Assembly (NCBI RefSeq): GCF_004916905.1
Contig: NZ_SDLV01000058.1
Location: 78,193-142,192, forward strand
DNA from: Chryseobacterium candidae
Lineage (GTDB): Bacteria; Bacteroidota; Bacteroidia; Flavobacteriales; Weeksellaceae
Reading direction: 5' to 3'
Length of the DNA: 64,000 nt
The notes under the pieces are model-generated. The model saw only the letters and a program-made list of their open reading frames with translations, was not told the DNA's origin and ran no database searches. The position numbers and the translations under genes were made by a program. Of the stretch, positions 1 through 7,317 are shown piece after piece (position 1 is the first letter of the stretch; each line of letters begins with the position of its first letter).

Positions 1-656
1 AAAACCGACTTAGCAGCCGTACTAGATCCTCCAGTAATGGGTATTTCTCTAATACGCTCATGCATATAGTAACTAATGATTTTACCTTCTTTAGCAATAC
101 AAAAGAAACCTCTGCCTACTCCTGATACCCTTTCCTGCATTAATAATTTTACTCCTCCCGACAAATATTTTTCTATTTCATCAAATTCAGATTCAGAAGC
201 TAACTTTACATATATTGGGTCAAATTTAGCTAAACTTTCATTACTCGATTTAACTACACAATTTTTATCTTTACTATATTGTCTCAATTCTTCAAGATTT
301 GAAAATAATTTACATTCTGGATAATGGACATCCTGAAGAAAATTTAAAACTACCATTTTGTCTTTATTCAATGCTATTTCAAGACTTTCTTTGGGAGGCA
401 GCAAACACAATTCCCTATACTTTTCCGAACATATAGTTACTGCTTCACTTCCTACGGGAATTATAAATTCAGGTTGAGTCTGCTTAACGGATTCTTCTAA
501 ATTCCCCACAAGATAATCTTTACAATAGCCAAACCTTTTAGTAAAAAAAACAGTTTCCTTATCTGTGGCAAAAACTTCGTGTATATTTTCTCTATGCAAT
601 TCTCGCTGTATTGCAATAGAGTTCTTGTAATTTGCATCTGTTATCAAAATTCTCAT
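1..656 (-). CDS. ATP-grasp domain protein, 3' part outside the window
   Basis: The minus-strand frame from the ATG at 656 stays open to the window edge, giving about 218 codons of an N-terminal part. The protein begins MRILITDANYKNS, has a Rossmann-like first domain (FATDKETVFFTKRFG, then EFIIPVGSEAVT) and continues with FVVKSS-like and GVGRGFFCIAKEGKI segments. These are typical of the pre-ATP-grasp and ATP-binding parts of carbamoyl-phosphate-synthase-like ATP-grasp ligases. Such genes in polysaccharide loci ligate an acyl or amino acid group to a sugar or peptide, but the substrate cannot be read here. The start overlaps the stop of the preceding deacetylase gene in an ATGA junction (653-656), so translation is probably coupled. 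The catalytic C-terminal part is not visible. Confidence 0.75.
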   Translation of the reverse strand, partial: MRILITDANYKNSIAIQRELHRENIHEVFATDKETVFFTKRFGYCKDYLVGNLEESVKQTQPEFIIPVGSEAVTICSEKYRELCLLPPKESLEIALNKDKMVVLNFLQDVHYPECKLFSNLEELRQYSKDKNCVVKSSNESLAKFDPIYVKLASESEFDEIEKYLSGGVKLLMQERVSGVGRGFFCIAKEGKIISYYMHERIREIPITGGSSTAAKSV

Positions 657-2032
657 ACTTGCTTTGTATTATTCAAGGTTGAACAGAATTCAAGGATCTG
701 ACAGTATAGTTCTTTCTTTTTTTCACTCTCAAATTCATCATTATGCCAAAGTAATGAAAATCTTCCTCCAACTTTGTAGCACTGAATAACTATTTTTTTT
801 ACGTAATGAAGAGCTTTATCATCATCTATATTTATTTTAGAATAATATAAAACACTTCCTTCCATTACAATTAAAGGTCTTATTTCTACATTCAGTATTG
901 ATTTATTATAAATATCAAACGGTTTATATGGAAAACATGTCCCACATCTAAAACCACCTGTTTCATGAAAGCTTAATGTATTGTCATATTTTTGTCCGGC
1001 TGTGGAAAGCTGCCTTAATGTTTCAAGAAAACTAATTCTTAAATAATGCATTCTCCCTCCAAGATCTGTAGGAATATTCAGTTCAGATAAAATTTTTCTG
1101 AGCTTCATCCATTCTGTTTTAATACGGAATTTTGATGATGCGTTATAACTATAATGAATACCTACTTCATGGCCTCTATTGTCTATTTTTTTTATAAGAC
1201 GTTTTACAAAATTGGTATAGTTGTATCTAAAATCAAATTTGAAAGAAGTACTGGCCGGAATAAAATAAAATTTACTGATGATACCATACTTCTCTGAAAC
1301 ATCCATAAGCCAATCAAATGTATTTGAAGCCTCGTTATCAAAAAAAAATTTCCTGTTAGTCAAATAAGAAACAGCCAATTGGGGTCTTTTCAATAAATCT
1401 ATAAGAAAAAGTGTAATAAATTTAGTTTTAGGAACACTTATATATCTTGATATCTTATCAACATCGTGGCTTACTTCATAAGAAAACTTATTTTGTTTGC
1501 AATCAATGCCCGAGGCTAAAAGTATATTCCCAATAAAATAAACCCACTCATCAACTATTGGCCGCAAATATAATTCATCTTTAAATAAATGAGAATCTTT
1601 CAACTCAAATCTGGAATGTTTATCTTCAGATTTCACTTCGTATTCTTCTAATCTATTGAGGGTCCATATCATATAGGATACGAAGTCATAATTTATTGTA
1701 AAAGTATTATTTTCTTTCCTGATAAACCAATCTATTTCTGAAACTCCAAATAAAACTAAATTTTCATTTGGAATTTCCAGACCAGTTGTCTCTGAAATAG
1801 CCTCTCTGGATATATAACTTAAAGTATTTTCTTTACTAAAAAATCCTTGTCTTCCATTATCAGTAAAGTTAATAGTTATAAAATGGTTATTCTTAGAAAA
1901 AATCAAACAAAAATGATCATCAGTGAATTCAACCTGAACATCTATGTCAAATCTCTCTCTAAAAATAATACTCACCCAATCTTGCAACTGATCATCCGAA
2001 AGTATTTCTGAGAAATAATTACTTGTTACCAA
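653..2032 (-). CDS. Polysaccharide deacetylase (NodB-like) family protein
   Basis: The 459-residue protein has an N-terminal half of about 180 residues without a motif I know, then a NodB-type (beta/alpha)7 domain. The metal-binding motif EVSHDVD falls at residues 186-192 (Asp190, Asp192), the histidine motif HEVGIHYS at 288-295, and a late LLWHND at 427-432. These positions match carbohydrate esterase 4 enzymes that remove N- or O-acetyl groups. No signal peptide is visible, so it may act in the cytoplasm on a lipid-linked or nucleotide-linked glycan, or be an inactive relative. No ATG is available. The first usable codon is TTG at 2032, and the preceding codons read K-I-L before V-T-S, so the true N-terminus is uncertain. 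It lies between the Gfo/Idh gene and an ATP-grasp gene in the surface polysaccharide operon. Confidence 0.72.
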   Translation of the reverse strand: MVTSNYFSEILSDDQLQDWVSIIFRERFDIDVQVEFTDDHFCLIFSKNNHFITINFTDNGRQGFFSKENTLSYISREAISETTGLEIPNENLVLFGVSEIDWFIRKENNTFTINYDFVSYMIWTLNRLEEYEVKSEDKHSRFELKDSHLFKDELYLRPIVDEWVYFIGNILLASGIDCKQNKFSYEVSHDVDKISRYISVPKTKFITLFLIDLLKRPQLAVSYLTNRKFFFDNEASNTFDWLMDVSEKYGIISKFYFIPASTSFKFDFRYNYTNFVKRLIKKIDNRGHEVGIHYSYNASSKFRIKTEWMKLRKILSELNIPTDLGGRMHYLRISFLETLRQLSTAGQKYDNTLSFHETGGFRCGTCFPYKPFDIYNKSILNVEIRPLIVMEGSVLYYSKINIDDDKALHYVKKIVIQCYKVGGRFSLLWHNDEFESEKKKELYCQILEFCSTLNNTKQV

Positions 2033-2058
2033 AATTTTAAAACTATTATGAAAATTTT

Positions 2059-3069
2059 CTACTTTTTATCATATATCCTTTCTATAATATCCACCACTTT
2101 AAGCCCTTCCAAAGCATTAGTAGTAATGGTATTTCTTCCTTTTAATACATCCACTACATTTTCTATGATATAATGATGATTGGCTGCAGATCCTTTATAA
2201 GCACCATAATCATTTCCAGGGTTTGTTGGAGCTAATTCCGGCATTACATAGTCTTTTACATTACAAACTTCAACTTTGTCCATATACTGTCCTCCAATCT
2301 TCACAGAACCATTCTCTGCAATGATCGTCATAGAACTTTCAAGGTTCTGATTCCAAACTGAAGTAGAATAATTTAAGGAACCCATTCCTCCATCTACAAA
2401 ATCAAAGCTAACGAATCCTGAATCTTCAAAATCAGTAAGAGTTGCATGATTAAAATCTGCAAATTTTGCCTGAATATTAGTAATATCGCCGAACAGCCAG
2501 TACATGATATCGATAAAGTGAGAAAACTGTGTAAATAAGGTTCCTCCATCCAGGTCTTTTTTCCCGTGCCATGATTCTGTCTTATAATATCTGTCATCAC
2601 GGTTCCAGTAGCAATTAAGCTGAACCATATATATATTTCCTAGTTTTCCGCTTTCTACCATTTCTTTCACCCATGCAGAAGGTGGAGAATATCTGTTTTG
2701 CATAACGGCAAAAACTTGTTTATGCTTGTGCAACGCTTGAAAAATAAGTTTTTCCGCATGCTGTTTTTTCAGAGCCATTGGCTTTTCTACTACGACGTGC
2801 TTACCTGCATCTATCACTTTATAAGATTGCTCAAAATGGAATCCGTTGGGAGAAGCAATATTAATAACATCTACTTCAATCCCGGAAGCTAAAAACTCAT
2901 CCAGTGATGTAAAAAAAGGAACATCATAACTTTCGATTCCCAATACAGATTTATCTTTAACATCGATCAATCCAACTAATTCACATTCTTCATTTCTTGA
3001 GATCATTTCAGCATGTCTCTTTCCGATATGCCCGCACCCAACGACTGCAAATTTTATTTTTTCACTCAT
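2059..3069 (-). CDS. Gfo/Idh/MocA dehydrogenase, WlbA/WbpB-like UDP-GlcNAcA 3-dehydrogenase
   Basis: A 336-residue NAD-dependent sugar dehydrogenase. The Rossmann motif VVGCGHIGKRHAEM is at residues 9-22 and the family EKP motif (VVEKPMAL) near residue 94. Followed by an alpha/beta C-terminal domain. Its place beside an aminotransferase, a hexapeptide acetyltransferase and a UDP-HexNAc 6-dehydrogenase identifies it by context as WlbA/WbpB, which oxidises C3 of UDP-N-acetylglucosaminuronate. In characterised members the bound NADH is reoxidised by 2-oxoglutarate, giving 2-hydroxyglutarate. This links it to the nearby lhgO gene. The ATG at 3069 lies 10 bases after the acetyltransferase stop. 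The pathway assignment is inference from context. Family membership is clear. Confidence 0.85.
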   Translation of the reverse strand: MSEKIKFAVVGCGHIGKRHAEMISRNEECELVGLIDVKDKSVLGIESYDVPFFTSLDEFLASGIEVDVINIASPNGFHFEQSYKVIDAGKHVVVEKPMALKKQHAEKLIFQALHKHKQVFAVMQNRYSPPSAWVKEMVESGKLGNIYMVQLNCYWNRDDRYYKTESWHGKKDLDGGTLFTQFSHFIDIMYWLFGDITNIQAKFADFNHATLTDFEDSGFVSFDFVDGGMGSLNYSTSVWNQNLESSMTIIAENGSVKIGGQYMDKVEVCNVKDYVMPELAPTNPGNDYGAYKGSAANHHYIIENVVDVLKGRNTITTNALEGLKVVDIIERIYDKK

Positions 3070-3079
3070 TTGTATGTTT

Positions 3080-3652
3080 TTAAATTTTTGAAACTTTATT
3101 ATTTTCTAATTTGTATTTTTCTCCACTTTCTTCACAAACAGCAATATTTTCGGCATCAAACTGAAGTCTTTGTCCATATTCACTCATCCATCCCATTTGT
3201 CTTGCCGGGTTTCCTACTACCAATGCATAATCCGGCACTTCTTTTGTAACCACTGCTCCTGCACCAATAAAGGCGTACTCACCTATATTATGTCCGCAAA
3301 CAATTGTTGCATTGGCTCCTATAGACGCTCCTTTTCCTACATGGGTCTTCAGATATTCATTTTTTCTGTTTACTGCACTTCTTGGATTTATCACATTGGT
3401 AAAAACCATTGAAGGGCCTAAAAAAACATCATCATCACATGTTACTCCTTCATAAATAGAAACATTATTCTGAACTTTCACATTCTGACCTAAAACTACT
3501 TTAGGTGAGATGACAACATTCTGACCTATATTACATTTTTCTCCTAAAATGCAGCCTGTCATAAGATGTGAAAAGTGCCAAATTTTGGTTCCTTTCCCTA
3601 TGTGACATCCTTCGTCAATAACGGCTGTTTCGTGTGCAAAAAAATCCGACAT
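3080..3652 (-). CDS. Left-handed beta-helix N-acetyltransferase, WlbB/WbpD-like
   Basis: The 190-residue protein is built from hexapeptide repeats (IGKGTKIWHF, ILGEKCNIGQNVVI, VFLGPSMVF, IGEYAFIGAGAVV), the hallmark of left-handed beta-helix acyltransferases. Length and the internal NVINPRSAVNRK loop fit WlbB/WbpD, which acetylate the 3-amino group of UDP-2-acetamido-3-amino-2,3-dideoxyglucuronate with acetyl-CoA. It sits 12 bases downstream of the aminotransferase that would make that amine and 10 bases upstream of the 3-dehydrogenase. The enzymes of three consecutive steps are therefore adjacent in one transcript. The C-terminal tail after WMSEYG is lysine-rich and not part of the helix. 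The exact sugar acceptor is inferred. Confidence 0.85.
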   Translation of the reverse strand: MSDFFAHETAVIDEGCHIGKGTKIWHFSHLMTGCILGEKCNIGQNVVISPKVVLGQNVKVQNNVSIYEGVTCDDDVFLGPSMVFTNVINPRSAVNRKNEYLKTHVGKGASIGANATIVCGHNIGEYAFIGAGAVVTKEVPDYALVVGNPARQMGWMSEYGQRLQFDAENIAVCEESGEKYKLENNKVSKI

Positions 3653-3664
3653 ATCTGCTTTATA

Positions 3665-4789
3665 TTAATTAAAATAATTCTTAATTTCTGTAATAATAAC
3701 ATCCAGTACTTCCTGATCAAATTCTGTATGTACCGGAAGAGAAATAACTTCTGTACAAAGCTGCTCTGTAACAGGAAGACTAAAACCTTCTTCTACATAT
3801 TGAAGAAAAGCTTCTTGTTTGTATAGAGGTAAAGGATAATATACCATACTTGGAATATTCTTTTCTGCCAAATACTTTTGTAATTCATCTCTTTTCCCAT
3901 TTTTCACTCTAAGGGTATACTGGTGAAATACGTGGGTAGAATTTACAGCTCTTTTAGGAGTTTGAATTTCAGCTATCCCTGCAAGGTTTGTATCATAATA
4001 ATCTGCCATTCTGTTTCTGGCAGCTGAATACTCATCCAAATGCTTAAGCTTAACTTTTAATACCGCTGCCTGAATGGTATCCAATCTTGAATTACAGCCT
4101 AAAACTTTGTGATAATATTTCTTTTCCTGACCGTGGTTGGCAATCATCCTGATTTTGGAAGCCAATTCATCGTCGTTCGTCATCAATGCACCACCATCAC
4201 CATAGCATCCAAGATTTTTTGAAGGGAAAAATGAGGTACATCCGATATGCCCGATAGTTCCTGTTTTTTTCACAGTTCCATCAGAAAAAGTATAATCGGA
4301 ACCTATTGCCTGAGCATTATCTTCTATAACAAAAAGGTTGTGTCTTTCTGCAAATTCAAGAATTTTCTCCATATCAGCACTCTGGCCGTATAAATGAACA
4401 GGAACAATTGCTTTGGTTTTAGAAGTCAGATATTTTTCAAGACCATCCAGCTGTATATCAAACGTATCTTCGTTTACATCTACCATTACAGGTTTTAATC
4501 CTAAAAGACCAATCACTTCCGCAGTAGCTACATATGTGAAAGCAGGGCAGATGATTTCGTCGCCAGGCTGCAGATCAAGTGCCATCATGGCAATTTGAAG
4601 AGCATCTGTTCCGTTGGCACATGGAATTACATGTTTTACTCCCAGATATTTTTCAAAATCATTTTGAAATTCTTTTACAGCAGGACCATTAATAAATGCT
4701 GTATTGTCTATGCATTCCTGAATACCAGCATCTACTTCTTCTTTTATTTTCAGGTATTGACCTTTAAGATCAACCATTTGAATTTTCAT
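3665..4789 (-). CDS. DegT/DnrJ/EryC1 aminotransferase, WlbC/WbpE-like
   Basis: A 374-residue PLP-dependent sugar aminotransferase of fold type I. Visible motifs are CANGTDALQIAM near residue 57, IEDNAQAIGS around 155-164, and the Schiff-base lysine in FFPSKNLGCYGDGGAL near residue 188. DegT-family enzymes of this length transfer an amino group from glutamate to a keto-sugar nucleotide. Next to WlbA- and WlbB-like genes the most likely substrate is the 3-keto sugar made from UDP-GlcNAcA, with 2-oxoglutarate released. That 2-oxoglutarate is also the electron acceptor used by WlbA-type enzymes. The gene is preceded by a 35-base gap after lhgO. Start ATG at 4789 matches the family N-terminus (MVDLKGQY). 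Confidence 0.87.
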   Translation of the reverse strand: MKIQMVDLKGQYLKIKEEVDAGIQECIDNTAFINGPAVKEFQNDFEKYLGVKHVIPCANGTDALQIAMMALDLQPGDEIICPAFTYVATAEVIGLLGLKPVMVDVNEDTFDIQLDGLEKYLTSKTKAIVPVHLYGQSADMEKILEFAERHNLFVIEDNAQAIGSDYTFSDGTVKKTGTIGHIGCTSFFPSKNLGCYGDGGALMTNDDELASKIRMIANHGQEKKYYHKVLGCNSRLDTIQAAVLKVKLKHLDEYSAARNRMADYYDTNLAGIAEIQTPKRAVNSTHVFHQYTLRVKNGKRDELQKYLAEKNIPSMVYYPLPLYKQEAFLQYVEEGFSLPVTEQLCTEVISLPVHTEFDQEVLDVIITEIKNYFN

Positions 4790-4824
4790 ATTCTTAGTTT
4801 TTTGAGTGCACGGAGTGCTATTTT

Positions 4825-6015
4825 TTAATTCATGATAAGCTCACTTATTTTATTTCCTATGGAAAGGCACGAAGTGGCAGCCGGAGAAGGAGCATTTCTA
4901 ACATGGATAATGTTTCCATTTTTCACGATATCAAAATCATCAATCAATCCTCCGTTTCTGTCGCAAGCCTGAGCTCTTACTCCTGAACCACCTGTAACAA
5001 GATCGTTTTCCTGTATTTCCGGTAAAAGTTTCTGAAGGGCTTTTGTAAATGCGGACTTGGAAAGTGAACGGTGCATTTCTCCCATTCCGGTTTTTCCGTA
5101 TTTCGCTACAATTTTTCTAAACCCTGGCCATAGCATGGTTTGCATGGTTTCGCTAAAATTGAAGTCGAAAAAATGGTATCCTTCTTTTTTAAAAGCCAGC
5201 ACTGCATTAGGACCTGCTTCTATATTACCATCAATCATTCTGGTAAAGTGAACTCCAAGAAACGGAAAATTAGGATCAGGTACAGGATAGATAAGATGCT
5301 TTACCAGATATTTTTTTTCATCCTTAATTTTATAATACTCTCCTCTAAAAGGAATAATGACCACATCGTTTTTTTCGTTGGTCATTCTGGTTATTTTATC
5401 GGAATACAATCCTGCACAGGAAATTAATTTTTTGGTTTTAAATTCGGAAATATTGGTATTGACAATAATTTCAGATCCTTTATCAATGATGTTTTTTACT
5501 TCATTATTAAATCTTATTTCTCCTCCTAATTCTTCAAAAAGTTCTTTTATTTTTTGGGCTATTCCCGGGTAATCAATAATTCCGGTTTGCGGAACTTTAA
5601 TTGCTTTTACACCTTCACAATGAGGTTCGATTTCACGGAATTCTTCTCTCGAAAGATATTTTAAATCCTGCAGTCCGTTTTCAACTCCTCTTTTATAGAT
5701 ATTATCCAAAAGTGGTAATTCTTCCTGAGAAGTAGCTACAATGATCTTCCCGCAAAGGTCATATCGTATGCCGTGTTTCTCAGCAAAGTGGATAACTGAG
5801 TTATACCCTTCAATGCAATTTTTAGCTTTGAGGCTTCCCGGTTTATAATAAATCCCACTATGGATTACTCCGCTGTTATGTCCCGATTGGTGTAGGGCCA
5901 CATCGTTTTCTTTTTCCAAAATTAAAATCTTAGAATCAGGATTTTTCATCTTGGTCTGATAAGCTGTGGCCAATCCTACCAAACCGGCACCAATGATTAT
6001 GATATCATAGTTCAT
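4825..6015 (-). CDS. lhgO: L-2-hydroxyglutarate oxidase
   Basis: A 396-residue FAD-dependent DAO-fold oxidoreductase. The dinucleotide motif IIIGAGLVGLATAY is at residues 6-19, followed by the LhgO-typical stretch SGHNSGVIHSGIYYKPGS around 43-60 that covers the flavin and substrate site, and a C-terminal GSGVRAQACD segment. LhgO oxidises L-2-hydroxyglutarate to 2-oxoglutarate and passes electrons to the quinone pool. Here it is embedded 6 bases from the UDP-HexNAc dehydrogenase gene and 35 bases before the WlbC-like gene, not beside central metabolism genes. The location suggests that it recycles the 2-hydroxyglutarate formed by the WlbA-type step. Function at family level is well supported. 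The pathway role is inference. Confidence 0.85.
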   Translation of the reverse strand: MNYDIIIIGAGLVGLATAYQTKMKNPDSKILILEKENDVALHQSGHNSGVIHSGIYYKPGSLKAKNCIEGYNSVIHFAEKHGIRYDLCGKIIVATSQEELPLLDNIYKRGVENGLQDLKYLSREEFREIEPHCEGVKAIKVPQTGIIDYPGIAQKIKELFEELGGEIRFNNEVKNIIDKGSEIIVNTNISEFKTKKLISCAGLYSDKITRMTNEKNDVVIIPFRGEYYKIKDEKKYLVKHLIYPVPDPNFPFLGVHFTRMIDGNIEAGPNAVLAFKKEGYHFFDFNFSETMQTMLWPGFRKIVAKYGKTGMGEMHRSLSKSAFTKALQKLLPEIQENDLVTGGSGVRAQACDRNGGLIDDFDIVKNGNIIHVRNAPSPAATSCLSIGNKISELIMN

Positions 6016-6021
6016 GATCAG

Positions 6022-7317
6022 TTATAATCTTGCGTCTACCAGATTTCTGTCTAAACATGCTTTAGTATCGAAAACCACAGCATTTTCTTTTTTAAGCTGA
6101 TTCAGATCCATTTCCAGAAACTCATTATGAGATACTGCGATCACTAAAGAATCATACTTTTTCCCTTCCTCAAGAGCGTCCAGAATATCAATTCCATATT
6201 CATGTTTTACTTCTTCTTTGCTTGCCCACGGATCATAAATATCAACATTTACTCCGTAATCAGCCAATTCTCTGTAGATATCTACTACTTTAGTATTTCT
6301 GACATCGGGACAGTTTTCTTTGAATGTAACTCCTAAAATAAGGGCACTGGAATTTTTAATTACTCCGCCTTTTGCAATAAGAAGTTTCACCACTTTAGCA
6401 GCAACAAACTTTGCAATAGAATCGTTTACACGTCTTCCGGATAAGATCACATCCGGATGATACCCCAGTTGTTCTGCTTTGTGTGCAAGGTAATAAGGAT
6501 CTACGGAGATACAATGTCCTCCCACCAATCCTGGTTTATATTTAAGGAAATTATATTTTGTTCCTGCAGCTTCCAATACATCATTGGTATCAATTCCTAC
6601 TCTGTCGAAAATTAAAGCCAATTCGTTAACAAAAGAAATATTAACATCTCTTTGTGCATTTTCTATAGCTTTTGAGGCTTCTGCAACTTTAATGCTAGGT
6701 GCTTTATGGGTTCCTGCAGTAATAATTTTCTTATACAGTTGATCTACTTCTTCGGCAATCTTTTCCGTAGAACCTGACGTTACTTTTTTAACGCTTGTAA
6801 GCGTATTTACTTTATCTCCCGGATTAATTCTTTCCGGAGAGTAGCCTACGAAAAAATCTTCGTTAAACGTAAGTCCTGAATATTTCTCAAGAACCGGTAC
6901 ACATTCTTCTTCTGTACATCCGGGAAAAACCGTAGATTCATAAATAACAATATCTCCTTTTTTGATAATTTCTCCTAACATTTTTGAAGCAGAAATCAAT
7001 GGATTCAAATCGGGAGCATTATATTTATCAATAGGGGTAGGAACTGTTACAATGAATACATTAGCTTCAGCAATATCAGATAACTGGCTTGTTGCTTTAT
7101 AACCTAAAGAACCATTGGATTCGTTATACTTTTTCAGTCCGCTATTTAATTTATCAACATCAGCCTCAAGCGTTATATCCTTTCCGTTATTAAGCTGATC
7201 AACACGCTGTGTATTGATATCAAATCCAAAAACAGGATAGTGATCTGCAAATTCAAGAGATAAAGGAAGACCTACATAACCCTGGCCTATAACCGCTATT
7301 TTATATGTTGTTGCCAT
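6022..7317 (-). CDS. UDP-N-acetyl-hexosamine 6-dehydrogenase (WbpA/WbpO/TviB type)
   Basis: The 431-residue protein has the UDP-glucose/GDP-mannose dehydrogenase architecture: N-terminal NAD domain with VIGQGYVGLPLSLEF at residues 9-23, central helical domain, and the catalytic cysteine in LVGGHCISVDPYYLAHKA near residue 265. Segments such as YESTVFPGCTEEECVPVLE and GYSPERINPGDK are closest to TviB/WbpO/WbpA enzymes, which oxidise the C6 hydroxyl of UDP-GlcNAc (or UDP-GalNAc) to a uronate with two NAD. It would feed the adjacent 3-dehydrogenase. The start ATG at 7317 shares one base with the stop of the upstream kinase gene (TAATG), so the two are probably translationally coupled. Confidence 0.88.
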   Translation of the reverse strand: MATTYKIAVIGQGYVGLPLSLEFADHYPVFGFDINTQRVDQLNNGKDITLEADVDKLNSGLKKYNESNGSLGYKATSQLSDIAEANVFIVTVPTPIDKYNAPDLNPLISASKMLGEIIKKGDIVIYESTVFPGCTEEECVPVLEKYSGLTFNEDFFVGYSPERINPGDKVNTLTSVKKVTSGSTEKIAEEVDQLYKKIITAGTHKAPSIKVAEASKAIENAQRDVNISFVNELALIFDRVGIDTNDVLEAAGTKYNFLKYKPGLVGGHCISVDPYYLAHKAEQLGYHPDVILSGRRVNDSIAKFVAAKVVKLLIAKGGVIKNSSALILGVTFKENCPDVRNTKVVDIYRELADYGVNVDIYDPWASKEEVKHEYGIDILDALEEGKKYDSLVIAVSHNEFLEMDLNQLKKENAVVFDTKACLDRNLVDARL

